Origin: Mycobacterium sp. E3198
Lineage (GTDB): Bacteria; Actinomycetota; Actinomycetes; Mycobacteriales; Mycobacteriaceae
Assembly (NCBI RefSeq): GCF_001667015.1
Contig: NZ_LZIS01000230.1
Span: 1 to 55,991, forward strand
DNA length: 55,991 nucleotides
Reading direction: 5' to 3'
Numbering within the stretch: position 1 is the first letter of the stretch; the number at the start of each line of letters is the position of its first letter. The notes beneath the pieces are model-generated. The model saw only the letters and a list, made by a program, of their open reading frames with translations. It was not told where the DNA came from and did not search any database. Below, piece after piece: positions 40,878 to 49,394 of the stretch. The position numbers and the translations under genes are program-made.

Positions 40878-41830
40878 CTGAATAGACCTAGCAGGCCACC
40901 GGTGAGCACCGAAGGCACGGTCAGTTGCCCACCGCCGAGGCTCGGGGGCAGTGTCAGCAGACCGCCGCTGACGATCGACGGGATGCCGACGTCGCCGCCG
41001 CCGAGACTCGAGGGCAGGGTCAGCACGCCTCCGACGAGAATTGAGGGGATGCCGACGTTCCCGCCACCGGCGATGGGCGGCAATATCAGCACACCGCCGG
41101 TGAGCAGCGACGGCACACTCAGCTGCCCGCCGCCCAGGACCGGCGGCAGGGTGACCGCGCCGCCGTTGACGATCGAGGTCAATACGCTGGTGATCGGCGG
41201 CACGGTGAAGACGCCGCCGCCGAGGCTCGAGGGCAGGCTCAGCAGGCCGCCGGTGAGGATCGACGGCAGGCCCAGCACCCCACCCCCGAGCGACGCGGGC
41301 AGGTCCAGCACGCCACCGACGAGGATCGACGGTACGGTCAGCTCCCCGCCGCCGAGGAACGGGGGCAGGCCCACCACGCCGCCGTTGATGATCGGGCTCA
41401 GAGCGGTCAGGACGGCGGGCCCGACGCTGGAGATCGGCGGCACGCTCAGCACGCCACCGCCCAGGACCGGCGGCAAGCTCACCACACCGCCCTCGAGCGA
41501 CAGGCTCGCGCTGCCGCCCAGGATCGAGGACAGGCTCAGGTCGGCGGCGTTCGCCGCCTCGGCGCTCAGGTAGGCGCCCGCGCCCGCCTTAATCAGGCCG
41601 ACGAATTCCCCGTGAAACGTATTGGCCTGGGCATTGATAATTTGAAATTCTTGGCCGAAATCGTTGAACATCGCCGCGACCAAGGCGGACACCTCGTCCT
41701 GTGCCGCGGCGGCCACCGCAGTCGTGGGCGCCACAGCAGATGCGGCGGACCCGGCCAACAACGAGCGGATACCTGCCAAGTTCTGGGCCGCCGCTCCGAC
41801 TTCCTCCGGAGTGGTCACCAGATAGGACAC
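40874..41830 (-). CDS. PE-family protein with a C-terminal array of 11-residue repeats
   Basis: The 318-residue protein starts with a PE domain (about 1-95; MSYLVTTPEEVGAAAQNLAG) that ends with the type VII secretion motif Y-L-S-A-E (YxxxD/E), so export by an ESX system, probably ESX-5, is expected. The rest (111-318) is 17 units of exactly 11 residues with consensus x-L-x-G-G-x-L-x-L-P-x, broken only by linkers of 14 and 7 residues. This is not the GGAGG pattern of PE_PGRS nor the MPTR pentapeptide. No PPE partner gene is adjacent. The GTG at 41830 follows AGGAGG with good spacing. Confidence 0.9.
   Translation of the reverse strand: MSYLVTTPEEVGAAAQNLAGIRSLLAGSAASAVAPTTAVAAAAQDEVSALVAAMFNDFGQEFQIINAQANTFHGEFVGLIKAGAGAYLSAEAANAADLSLSSILGGSASLSLEGGVVSLPPVLGGGVLSVPPISSVGPAVLTALSPIINGGVVGLPPFLGGGELTVPSILVGGVLDLPASLGGGVLGLPSILTGGLLSLPSSLGGGVFTVPPITSVLTSIVNGGAVTLPPVLGGGQLSVPSLLTGGVLILPPIAGGGNVGIPSILVGGVLTLPSSLGGGDVGIPSIVSGGLLTLPPSLGGGQLTVPSVLTGGLLGLFS
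40877..41500 (-). repeat. 17 x 33-bp coding repeat in the PE gene
   Basis: Translated in frame, the block reads as units such as ILVGGVLDLPA, SLGGGVLGLPS, ILTGGLLSLPS, SLGGGVFTVPP, LLTGGVLILPP. From the fifth unit the pattern often alternates between an ILxGG form and an SLGGG form, giving a 22-residue super-repeat. Arithmetic is exact: 17 x 11 plus linkers of 14 and 7 equals the 208 residues from 111 to 318. Confidence 0.92.
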
Positions 41831-42071
41831 ATGCGCCTCCTGTGGCTGGAATGCGACGGCCGCCCGATGACCTAAGCAACATAAGCGTAATAGGAATCGT
41901 CGGAATAGCGATGAAAACTCGGCTTTTCAGCAATTGCCACGGCCGAAATGAGATTGGCGAATTTCGCGTCCCATAATCGCAGAAAATCTCAAGAACTCGT
42001 CGCCGCACAGCCAGCCCGTTACGAGATCGGACTTTCGAATCGTCGGGTGTCGAACGTTACCCGCCGGTGCG
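41831..42071. other. 240-bp AT-richer upstream region of the PE gene
   Basis: No coding frame is supported. The stretch is visibly more AT-rich than its surroundings and probably holds the PE promoter; the strong AGGAGG site lies at its left edge. No clear operator was identified. Confidence 0.4.
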
Positions 42072-42392
42072 TCAGCGTTCCGCGGACGGCGCGGGTTCGG
42101 TGGTGACCAGTTCGGTGAGACCGCTGACATTGAGGATCGGCATCAGCAGCGGGTGCGCGACGAGGCGGATGTCGTCCGCGCGGGCAAACAAGGCGTTGAT
42201 GGCGGCGCTGTCGAGGTACTCGACGGCGCTGAGGTCGACGGTGAGCGTTTCGCCGCTGCCGGCTTCGGTGGTGGCGGTGCTGAGGGCTTGGTTGAACGCG
42301 TCGATGTTGCTCAGGTCGATTTCCCCCGCCGCGGTCAGGACGAGGTTCCCGTCGTCGCGACGCGCGGTGTCGAGGGTGAGCGGCGTGGTCAT
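42072..42392 (-). CDS. STAS-domain anti-sigma factor antagonist
   Basis: The 106-residue protein is a single STAS domain: LVLTAAGEIDLSNIDAFNQAL, then TLTVDLSAVEYLDSAAINAL, in which the serine of L-D-S-A-A is the residue phosphorylated by the partner kinase in this family. It should bind an anti-sigma kinase when unphosphorylated. Its ATG overlaps the stop of the large GAF-SpoIIE-HATPase gene (TGATG), so the phosphatase/kinase and its substrate are made together. Confidence 0.9.
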   Translation of the reverse strand: MTTPLTLDTARRDDGNLVLTAAGEIDLSNIDAFNQALSTATTEAGSGETLTVDLSAVEYLDSAAINALFARADDIRLVAHPLLMPILNVSGLTELVTTEPAPSAER

Positions 42393-44962
42393 CAGGTGAT
42401 CCTCGCGGATAGGTGAACTGTGGTTCCTGCGGTGCCGGGCCTGATCGTGACGTCCTGCATGAGACCCCGCATGAGCGTGATGCCCCGACCCCGGTTGGTT
42501 TCGGCCGCGGGCTGCGGTGGTTTCCACGAGCCGGTGTCGGTGATGGTCAGCCGCACCTGGTCTACCAGTGCCGTGGCACCCAGGACGATCGTGCCTTCCG
42601 GGGTGTGGCGATGACCGTGCTCGATCGCATTGGCGACGGCTTCTCCGGCGGCGACGAGCACGTCCACCGTCTTATCCGGGTCCACCCGGGCCTGGGTCAG
42701 CCAGGTGCGCAACGCGGTGCGCGCGGGCGCGAGCTGGCTGACGTCCGCGGGAAAGGTGAGCTCCAGCGGTGCAGGGTGGCGGTAGAGCAGGAGGACGACG
42801 TCATCCTGATATCCGCCGCTTGGCGCCAGCCCGGACATGATCTGGTCCGCCAGATTATCGAGCGTGGAGGTGCGGCCGTCCTGAAGGAGGGCGGCGGCGC
42901 GGGAGATGCCCTGGTGCAGCGCGGTGCGGCGACGCTCGACCAGACCGTCGGTGTAGAGCAGCAAGGTCGCGCGCGCCGGGATGGTCACGTGCGCTTCAGG
43001 GCGGGGCCAGCCGGATCGCACGCCCAACGCGATGGTGTGGCCATCCTCGAGCATCTCGGTGGTGCCGTCGGCGTGGACCAGGATCGGCGGCGGGTGCCCG
43101 GCGGTGGAGTACACCAGCTCACCGGTTTCGCGGTTGAGGACCGCGCAGACGGCGGTGGTGCATTGGGCGCCGGGCAGCCGCGCGGCGAAACGGTCCATCC
43201 CCGCGAGCGCGGCGGCGGGGCTGGGGTTGTCGAACAACAGCGCACGGCAGGCGCTGCGCATCTGCCCCATCACGGTGGCGGCGGCAAGGCCATGGCCGAC
43301 GCAGTCGCCGACGATCATCGCGATGCGCCCGTCGTCCAGGTCGACGATGTCGAACCAGTCACCGCCCACCTGCAGGGGGGCGCTTGCGGCCTGGTAGCGC
43401 ACCGCGAACCCGTGCGGCAAATCGGCGGGGCCGAGGATCGCGTGCTGCAGCGCCAGGGCGGTCTCGCGCTGCTGATCCACCTGATGCACGCGCTGCAGGC
43501 CCTGGCCGAGCCTGCCCGCCAGCACCGTCAGCAGGGTCTGGTCCTCGAGCGTGAACGGGCGCTGCTCGGCCAGGTCCAGCCAGACGACGAGCACGCCCTC
43601 GGGATGCTGCAGCGCGATCCCGGCCGTCCCGGGCTTGGTGGCGTTCGGGGTCAGCAGGTCGCCGTCGCGCAGGGAACCGAGCATCTCTCGCGTATCGGCG
43701 GGCAGGTCGGCCCATTGCGCGGGCTCGCCGACCGACACCACTTGCGGTGCGCTGTAAGCGGTTTGGGTGGACGGACCGTGGGCCGGAAAAGTGACGGCCA
43801 GCACGCGGCGGGCCCGCCACAGCCGGCGCAGTTCCTCGGCCACCGCGCGCAGCGCGTCATCGACGGTGTCGGCTTGGGCGAGTTCCTGATTGAGCGCGTG
43901 TTCCCGGCCGGCAGCCAGCGCCAAAGCGATCGCGGCGTGCCGGGCGAAGTCACTCACCAGTTCCAGGTAATCGGTGTCGAACGGAGGCTGCTGCGGGTGG
44001 CGCGCGACGGCAATGACCCCGAGCACCCGGTCGTCGGCGATCAGCGGCATGACGGTTGCCGAACGTTCACCGACGTCGGTGAACCCTTCGATCGGGTATT
44101 GGAACGAGTCGGTGATCAGCGGCAGACCGCGCCGCGCCACCCCGCCCGTCGTGGAGCCCTCCATCGGCACCTGCCGGCCGATCACCTCCGAGGCGTACCG
44201 GCCCGCGGTGGCGGCCACCACCAGGGTGTCGACCTCATCCGCGGGCAGATCCGGCTCTTTGGGAATCAGCAGGATCGCCTGCTCGGCGCCGGCCAGCTCC
44301 AGCGCCCGGTTCACGATCAGCTGCAAGGGCCCCTGCGGCGCGCCGGACAGCAGCGCCGTGGTGATCTCGCGGCTGGCCTTCGTCCACTTCGCCGATTCGC
44401 GTTCCCGCTCGAAGAGCCGCGCGTTGTCGATGGCGGCGGCCGCGGCCGTGGCCATGGCCCGTACGGCGCCCTCCTGGATGACGGTAAACACCCGGCCTGG
44501 CCGGTCATCGGCCAGGTAGAGGCTGCCGAAGTCAGCCGCCCGCACGGTGATTGGTATTCCCAGGAGTGCGCGGATCGGCGTGCCGCGGATGCGCAGCCCG
44601 GCGGCCTGCGGATCGCCGCTCACATCGTCGACGCGCAGACCAGTACCCACCGGCAACGCGCCGAGGCGCCGCGCCGTGTCGTCGTCGATACCGGCGTGCA
44701 CGAATGAGATCAGGGCGCCGTCGGACGCGCGGATCCCCAGGGCGCCGTAGGGCGCACCGGTCAGCTCCATCGCCGCGTCGACGATGCGATGCAACGTGAC
44801 CTCGAGGTCCAGGTCGGAGCCGATCTCGACGATGACCCGCACCAGCTGCTCCAGCTGGTCCCGGGCCGCCACCAGCTCGTCGAGTTGTTCATGCACAGGG
44901 CCCACCAGCTCACGCCGGCCCTGCCAGGTGAACGCGGATTCGTCCCTGTCGTCGTCCCCCAT
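42392..44962 (-). CDS. Multidomain regulator: GAF sensors, SpoIIE/PP2C phosphatase and HATPase (anti-sigma kinase) domain
   Basis: The 856-residue protein begins with a short coiled segment and GAF domain 1 (about 25-190, close to the DosS/DosT GAF region), then GAF 2 (about 200-365), a third GAF-like region (about 370-510), a SpoIIE-type PP2C domain (about 515-715; GGDWFDIVD, IVGDCVGHGLAAA, LLLYTDGLVERR) and a C-terminal HATPase (about 740-850; EAVANAIEHGH N-box, TDTGSW, GRGITLMRGLM). It combines RsbU-like phosphatase and RsbW-like kinase functions and is coupled to the STAS gene, so it probably controls a sigma factor by partner switching. No heme-ligand assignment is possible by eye. ATG 44962 has a TANNNT-type box 7 bases upstream. 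Confidence 0.9.
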   Translation of the reverse strand: MGDDDRDESAFTWQGRRELVGPVHEQLDELVAARDQLEQLVRVIVEIGSDLDLEVTLHRIVDAAMELTGAPYGALGIRASDGALISFVHAGIDDDTARRLGALPVGTGLRVDDVSGDPQAAGLRIRGTPIRALLGIPITVRAADFGSLYLADDRPGRVFTVIQEGAVRAMATAAAAAIDNARLFERERESAKWTKASREITTALLSGAPQGPLQLIVNRALELAGAEQAILLIPKEPDLPADEVDTLVVAATAGRYASEVIGRQVPMEGSTTGGVARRGLPLITDSFQYPIEGFTDVGERSATVMPLIADDRVLGVIAVARHPQQPPFDTDYLELVSDFARHAAIALALAAGREHALNQELAQADTVDDALRAVAEELRRLWRARRVLAVTFPAHGPSTQTAYSAPQVVSVGEPAQWADLPADTREMLGSLRDGDLLTPNATKPGTAGIALQHPEGVLVVWLDLAEQRPFTLEDQTLLTVLAGRLGQGLQRVHQVDQQRETALALQHAILGPADLPHGFAVRYQAASAPLQVGGDWFDIVDLDDGRIAMIVGDCVGHGLAAATVMGQMRSACRALLFDNPSPAAALAGMDRFAARLPGAQCTTAVCAVLNRETGELVYSTAGHPPPILVHADGTTEMLEDGHTIALGVRSGWPRPEAHVTIPARATLLLYTDGLVERRRTALHQGISRAAALLQDGRTSTLDNLADQIMSGLAPSGGYQDDVVLLLYRHPAPLELTFPADVSQLAPARTALRTWLTQARVDPDKTVDVLVAAGEAVANAIEHGHRHTPEGTIVLGATALVDQVRLTITDTGSWKPPQPAAETNRGRGITLMRGLMQDVTIRPGTAGTTVHLSARIT

Positions 44963-45122
44963 AGGGACAAACTTAGTTGTTAATTTCGTTCCGTCTGCCG
45001 TTTGGGCATTCCAGGTGACCTGGAGAAGTCTTTCTTCGCCTCCCGGCCCGGCATCGAGACTGCGCACAGATGGCGGTTCGCCCAGCAACGCTGGCGCTGA
45101 GCGCAGTTTCGGCGCACGGAGT

Positions 45123-45998
45123 TCACCTCGGGGGAATGGCGCTCGCCTCCCCGACGGCTGGCGCCGCCGTAGTGATCACCCGCTGAGGAACGAAATGGAC
45201 GCGACGCCCGGTGTCGCCGGCGGCCGCCGGATCGCTCCAGCGGAGCGCCGCGCTGCCGGACAGCTGTAGCGCGACGCCGGTGCCGAAGTCCACAAACAGC
45301 AGCGCCGCGGTGGGATCGGTGGAGAGGTTGCCCAGGCTGTTGAAGATGTTGTTGCCCGGGTAGTCCGGCCACCACAGCTGCCCGTGCGCGGCGCGGACGA
45401 ACCCGGGCGGGCCGCCGCGGTGGGAGGCGTCGTTGCCGCAGGCGGCGTGGGTGGTACCGAGAAAGAACGTGTCCGCGGCCTCGACGAGGCGAATGTCGTC
45501 GGGCCGCAACGCCTTTCCGGCGTACAGCCGGACCCGGTCGTCGTCGGACGATTCACCGACCCGGACGCGGCGCTGCCGGATGTATTGCGGGCAGTTGCCG
45601 TAGGCCTGGTCGACGTCGAGGGCCAGTCCAGCCTCGGTGGAGGTGAGGCGGCCGTTGATCCGAACCCGCCGCCGGGTCGGGAAGTTCATCGCGACGATGC
45701 CCACCGGCTGCTCAATGGGCAGGCCGTGCAGGGGGTCGGCGCCGGGCAGCGACGCGTGGACCCGCAGGGTGGTCGGCGACGCGGCCTCCAGGAAACCGGC
45801 CGGCCCCAGCAGCGGTGAGGTCCACAGCCGCCCGGTCGCATCGCGCGCGGCCAGCGCCGCGAACGTCATGTCCGAGAGGGCCGCGGCCATTCCGTCGCGC
45901 AGCTGGCGCCGGCCCACCATGGGCGCGAGCCGGGCTGCCTGTGCTGCGACGCCGGCTTGCCGTTGCACGGCCAGCTCGCCGCTGTGGAAGCCGCTCAT
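45123..45998 (-). CDS. Pyridoxamine-5-phosphate oxidase (PPOX)-family protein
   Basis: The 291-residue protein has the split-barrel PPOX region in the middle (VGIVAMNFPTRRRVRINGRL, NCPQYIRQRRV) and a second related part near the end (GNNIFNSLGNLSTDPTAALLFVDF, ALQLSGSAALRWS). Such proteins bind FMN or F420 and reduce or sense small molecules. It is the third gene of the TetR-controlled unit, starting 4 bp after the aldo-keto reductase stop. ATG 45998 begins MSGFHSGELAVQ. Substrate unknown. Confidence 0.83.
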   Translation of the reverse strand: MSGFHSGELAVQRQAGVAAQAARLAPMVGRRQLRDGMAAALSDMTFAALAARDATGRLWTSPLLGPAGFLEAASPTTLRVHASLPGADPLHGLPIEQPVGIVAMNFPTRRRVRINGRLTSTEAGLALDVDQAYGNCPQYIRQRRVRVGESSDDDRVRLYAGKALRPDDIRLVEAADTFFLGTTHAACGNDASHRGGPPGFVRAAHGQLWWPDYPGNNIFNSLGNLSTDPTAALLFVDFGTGVALQLSGSAALRWSDPAAAGDTGRRVHFVPQRVITTAAPAVGEASAIPPR

Positions 45999-46002
45999 GT
46001 GC

Positions 46003-46950
46003 TCAACTGCCTTGCGGGACTTCGGCGAAGCCCGGTTGTCCCGCGTCGACGACGGAATTGAACCGGTACCGAGTCTCCAGCCGCTCGTTGATCTCGTGGA
46101 TCGCATCCGGCGGGAGCGCGCTGACGTCGAAGTTCTCGCGGATGCGCGCGGGCGTCACGGATGCGGTGAGGACGGCGCTGCCGCGCTGGATGCCCCAGGC
46201 CAACAGCACTTGCGCGGGGGTCTTTCCGACGTTGGCGGCGATCGAGGTGATGAGGGGGTCATCGAGCAGCCGCGGTTCCAGCGCGTGGCCCAGCGACGCG
46301 AATGCCAACAGAATGATCCCGTGCGTCGTGCACAATTCGTGCAGCTCCCACTGCGGGTGGTAGGGGTGCGACTCGACCTCGACGACCGCGGGCTTGATCC
46401 GAGCGTTCTCGATGACGTTGCGGGTGCCCGCCGCGTCGATGTCCGACAGGCCGATCGCCCGCGTAAGCCCTTCGTCGACAAGGCTTTCCATCGCCGCCCA
46501 GGTCTCCCCCAGCGTGACCCCGTCGTCGTAGACGACGGCTCCGTGGGCGTCGCGCGGATCCTGGTCATCGCCCGGCCGGAACGCGAACGGGGTGTGCACC
46601 AGATACAGGTCGACCGCCTCCAGGCCGAGCCGGTCCAGGCTGGCCTGTAACGCCGGCCTGACCCGTTCGGGTCGGTGATTGTTGTTCCACAGCTTGGTGG
46701 TGACGAACAACTCGTCGCGACGCACCGTGCCGTCCGCGAACAACTCTCCGAGCGCCGCGCCGACCTCGGCTTCGTTGCGGTACCGCTCGGCGGCATCGAG
46801 GTGCCGGAATCCCGCCCGCACCGCGGCCCGCACGGCGTCTCGCGTCTTGGTGTTGTCGGACAGCGATGTCCCGAAGCCGAGCGCCGGAATCTCGCCGCTG
46901 CCGTCGTTCAAGGCGAATCTGTGCTGACTGAGAGTGTGATTCGTCGCCAT
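46003..46950 (-). CDS. Aldo-keto reductase
   Basis: The 315-residue enzyme has the AKR barrel with the full catalytic set: Asp and Tyr in HLDAAERY, Lys in TTKLW and His in YLVHTPF. The C-terminal S-V-T-P-A-R-I-R-E-N is the usual NADPH phosphate-binding segment. It reduces aldehydes or ketones with NADPH. Two ATGs (46950 and 46956) follow an AGGAGG; 46950 gives the better spacing. It lies 22 bp after the isochorismatase-like gene and is probably induced when the TetR repressor leaves its operator. Confidence 0.9.
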   Translation of the reverse strand: MATNHTLSQHRFALNDGSGEIPALGFGTSLSDNTKTRDAVRAAVRAGFRHLDAAERYRNEAEVGAALGELFADGTVRRDELFVTTKLWNNNHRPERVRPALQASLDRLGLEAVDLYLVHTPFAFRPGDDQDPRDAHGAVVYDDGVTLGETWAAMESLVDEGLTRAIGLSDIDAAGTRNVIENARIKPAVVEVESHPYHPQWELHELCTTHGIILLAFASLGHALEPRLLDDPLITSIAANVGKTPAQVLLAWGIQRGSAVLTASVTPARIRENFDVSALPPDAIHEINERLETRYRFNSVVDAGQPGFAEVPQGS

Positions 46951-46972
46951 GGCCATCGGCCTCCTTATTTTC

Positions 46973-47707
46973 TTACTTCGGTTGGGCAGCAAGGCTTTCC
47001 GCAACTTTCGCCAGCAGCGCGACGGCCTCGGCCGTCGTCCAGACCGCGCTGGCCAGGAACCGGAAATTCACCAGGGCCGCCAGATAGCCGTCGCCTTCGG
47101 GCAGGCGCGGGCCGGCCGTGGCGTCCTTGACAACGACGACCTCGAAGCCCTGCTCGATGAGCTCGCGCAGGTGGCCTTCGACGCATAGGTTGGCGGCCAT
47201 CCCCGCCAGGATGACCTGGTTGACGCCCCGCTTGCGCAGCTGGAGCACGAGGTCGTTCGATTCGGGGCCGACGATCTTGTGCGGGGAGGCGATCACGGTG
47301 TGTCCGTCGTGGATGTGGTGGGAGTAGGCCGGCAGGAAGTCCGCGCCGGATCCGGCGAACCCGTCCGTCGTGTACGCGCCCAGGCGCCGAAACATGCCGG
47401 CGGCGCCCATGAATTTCTCCAGCGGGTCGCCGAACCGCCACTGCTCGTCGGTTGGGTAGAAGTAATGCGGCGATATCGCGACGGTGATGCCCGTCAGCTT
47501 CGCCGCATCGAACAACTCGCCGATGTGGGTAACGGTGCGGTTCTCACGGATGCTGTCACCGAACACCGGCCAGCCGACACCGTCAGGGCTCAGGAAATCG
47601 ATCTGGGGATCGATGACGACCAGCCCGGCGTGCTCGGCGTCGAGTTCAAACCCGGAATCCGGCAACGCGGGGTGCTGCGGCTCGGCGTAGATGGTTGGGT
47701 CTGTCAT
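46973..47707 (-). CDS. Isochorismatase-like cysteine hydrolase
   Basis: The 244-residue protein has the isochorismatase-superfamily triad: Asp in VVIDPQIDF, Lys in SPHKIVGPESND and Cys in LAGMAANLCVEGHLREL. The fold hydrolyses amides such as nicotinamide, carbamoylsarcosine or related compounds. The first gene of a three-gene unit behind a palindrome (47754-47771) that matches the tetR operator. AAGGACGAG precedes the ATG. With the aldo-keto reductase and PPOX protein it may degrade or detoxify an aromatic or carbonyl compound; the substrate is not evident. Confidence 0.88.
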   Translation of the reverse strand: MTDPTIYAEPQHPALPDSGFELDAEHAGLVVIDPQIDFLSPDGVGWPVFGDSIRENRTVTHIGELFDAAKLTGITVAISPHYFYPTDEQWRFGDPLEKFMGAAGMFRRLGAYTTDGFAGSGADFLPAYSHHIHDGHTVIASPHKIVGPESNDLVLQLRKRGVNQVILAGMAANLCVEGHLRELIEQGFEVVVVKDATAGPRLPEGDGYLAALVNFRFLASAVWTTAEAVALLAKVAESLAAQPK

Positions 47708-47749
47708 GGGGGGCTCGTCCTTGCGGGTCGGAGGCGGCGGTGTCGGGTG

Positions 47750-47772
47750 ACTATAGATGACCAGTCGTCTAT
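47750..47772 (-). promoter_or_regulatory. TetR operator and -10 box of the isochorismatase operon
   Basis: TAGATGACCAGTCGTCTA (47754-47771) is a near-perfect palindrome (16 of 18 positions symmetric). A minus-strand TATAGT (47755-47750) fits TANNNT and touches the operator edge, so repressor binding would block RNA polymerase. It matches the tetR operator at 48417-48434 at 14 of 18 positions. Confidence 0.65.
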
Positions 47773-47813
47773 CTAACAAGTGGATCGGGGCGGCTATTCC
47801 CAAGCGGAACAGA

Positions 47814-48404
47814 TCAGCGCAGCAGCGCCGGAACGGTGACCGCTTCGAACCGGTCGTACGGGGTGCGACTGCGCGTCACCTTCCCCCGAAGAGCCGCGCC
47901 TTCCCACGCCTCGATGAGCTGGGCGGCGAGCTCCCCCGCATCGAGGTCCCTGCGGATGTCGCCCGGGCCGCGCTGGCCGGAACGCACACACGCGCTCAGG
48001 GCCGCATCCCAGCGGTCGAGGATGCGGACGAGCTCCGTGCGCACCGGCTCGCTCGAGCCGCCAAGCTCGAGCGACAGGTTGCCGACCAGGCAGCCGAGCA
48101 GGAAATCGCCGGCCTCGTGTTCGTCGGCGAGCGCGTGGAAGAAGCGCGTGATTCGCTCCAGCGCCGTCCCGTCCGCGTCCAGGATCGGGAGCAGTCGCGC
48201 CTCGATGTCCGCCCAGTGGTGCTCGAGGATCGCCGCGGCGAAAGCCTCCTTGCTGTCGAAATACGCGTAGAACGATCCCTTCGGCACGCCGGCCGCGTCG
48301 GTGATGTCCTTGACGCCGCTGGCGGTGAAACCCCGGGCGTGCACCAGTTCGAGCCCCGCCTCCAGCAGGCGGCGGCGCACCTCAGGGTTGGGCGGGCGCG
48401 GCAT
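47814..48404 (-). CDS. TetR-family transcriptional repressor
   Basis: The 196-residue protein has the TetR helix-turn-helix at residues about 8-54 (LLEAGLELVHARGF, GVKDITDAAGVPKGSFYAYF, DSKEAF) and a helical ligand-binding part with two central cysteines (LLGCLVGNL, ALSACVRSG). A perfect 18-bp palindrome overlaps its promoter and a related one precedes the downstream operon, so it should repress itself and the isochorismatase, aldo-keto reductase and PPOX genes until an inducer binds. ATG 48404 lies close behind the -10 box. Confidence 0.92.
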   Translation of the reverse strand: MPRPPNPEVRRRLLEAGLELVHARGFTASGVKDITDAAGVPKGSFYAYFDSKEAFAAAILEHHWADIEARLLPILDADGTALERITRFFHALADEHEAGDFLLGCLVGNLSLELGGSSEPVRTELVRILDRWDAALSACVRSGQRGPGDIRRDLDAGELAAQLIEAWEGAALRGKVTRSRTPYDRFEAVTVPALLR

Positions 48405-48412
48405 AGGGCCCT

Positions 48413-48434
48413 ATAGTAGCCGACCGGTCGGCTA
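48413..48434 (-). promoter_or_regulatory. Perfect 18-bp palindromic operator of tetR
   Basis: TAGCCGACCGGTCGGCTA (48417-48434) is its own reverse complement. The minus-strand TACTAT (48418-48413) overlaps its end and lies 8 bases before the tetR ATG. This is the expected arrangement for autorepression. Confidence 0.7.
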
Positions 48435-48445
48435 TCTTTGTGCGG

Positions 48446-48679
48446 TCAGGATGCCTTGACGTATCGACGGACCAGCTCGTCCTCACCGAACGTGCTGGTG
48501 CGCTGCAAGCCGTTGTCGTCGCGGGTGAAAAAGGTCCACTGGCGCGGAGTGCTCTGGGGCCCGCCGATCAGTTTCACGGTGAGGCGCAATTTGGTGTCGC
48601 GCAGTGTGCCGATGATGTCACCGACCCGGACCTGCGACGGATGGATCTGGGGTGCGTCGCACCAATTCTCTATGGGCAA
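48446..48679 (-). CDS. 77-residue hypothetical protein
   Basis: The small product looks like a compact beta-rich soluble protein (SQVRVGDIIGTLRDTKLRLT, RQWTFFTRDDNGLQRT). The start is TTG with AGGATGG upstream. No family is recognised. It lies upstream of tetR on the same strand and its stop is about 12 bp from the tetR operator. Confidence 0.45.
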   Translation of the reverse strand: MPIENWCDAPQIHPSQVRVGDIIGTLRDTKLRLTVKLIGGPQSTPRQWTFFTRDDNGLQRTSTFGEDELVRRYVKAS

Positions 48680-48904
48680 TTTCGTCCATCCTGTAGCTGT
48701 TGCCGCAACCCTACGTGGGATTTGCGTTTCGCGCTGGTCACCCGACGGATCCGCCCGGCGGCTGGTGGCGTAGCGTCAACCGCGAGCCGTTTCGTTTCAA
48801 TGCGATTCCTCCGCTCGGCCCGCGCCCGCGGGGCGAGCGATGCAGACCGTGAAGGACCCGCCCGTGGATCGCACCGCGCAACTCCCCGATCGATCGGTTG
48901 AGCA

Positions 48905-49354
48905 GTGACTTATCCGCACGCGCGCCGGCGCCGCACCGATCCCGTCCGGCTCTCCGTGGCTCACCAATTGGGTGGCGCGATCGACGGTGCGTGGTGGCCC
49001 CGCGCGGACCGGATCACCAATGAATTACCGACCCTTGTCACGGCCCTGACTCCCCTGCTCGGCGAGATCGACGCGATCAACGTCAACTGGCCACCGCTGC
49101 AACGCCCACCCGACTTCAATTGGGCGGGTTGGGAACACAGGCGCCAGCACGTGATGACGTTGAGCGGCGGTCTGGCACACGTCAATCTTCTGGTCATCCC
49201 GTATGCCACCTACACCGCGCTCGCTGTGATGGTCCTGCGCCGCGCCGCCGACCTGCCCGTCGACTCCTGCGACCAAGGCAAGCAGGCATTTCTGACAGCC
49301 GGTCTGATCCTGCAGGCCGCCCGCCAACAACTCGCCGCGGCTACCACCGAATAA
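48905..49354 (+). CDS. DUF5994 family protein
   Basis: The 149-residue protein shows the DUF5994 opening RLSVAHQLGGAIDGAWWPR, followed by ELPTLVTALTPLLGEIDAIN and a helical C-terminus (GKQAFLTAGLILQAARQQLA). The family is widespread in actinobacteria, usually in stress or regulatory neighbourhoods, with no defined activity. GTG 48905 is the natural start. The 225 bp upstream hold no clear gene. Confidence 0.8.
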   Translation: MTYPHARRRRTDPVRLSVAHQLGGAIDGAWWPRADRITNELPTLVTALTPLLGEIDAINVNWPPLQRPPDFNWAGWEHRRQHVMTLSGGLAHVNLLVIPYATYTALAVMVLRRAADLPVDSCDQGKQAFLTAGLILQAARQQLAAATTE

Positions 49355-49394
49355 CGCGGGGCGCCTGCCCAATTCGTCGTGGGACACTACCGGC

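Noticed and set aside
40877..41500. Classification of the PE protein as PE_PGRS
   Set aside because: The repeats lack GGAGG/GGNGG units and have a strict 11-residue period with Leu and Pro at fixed positions.
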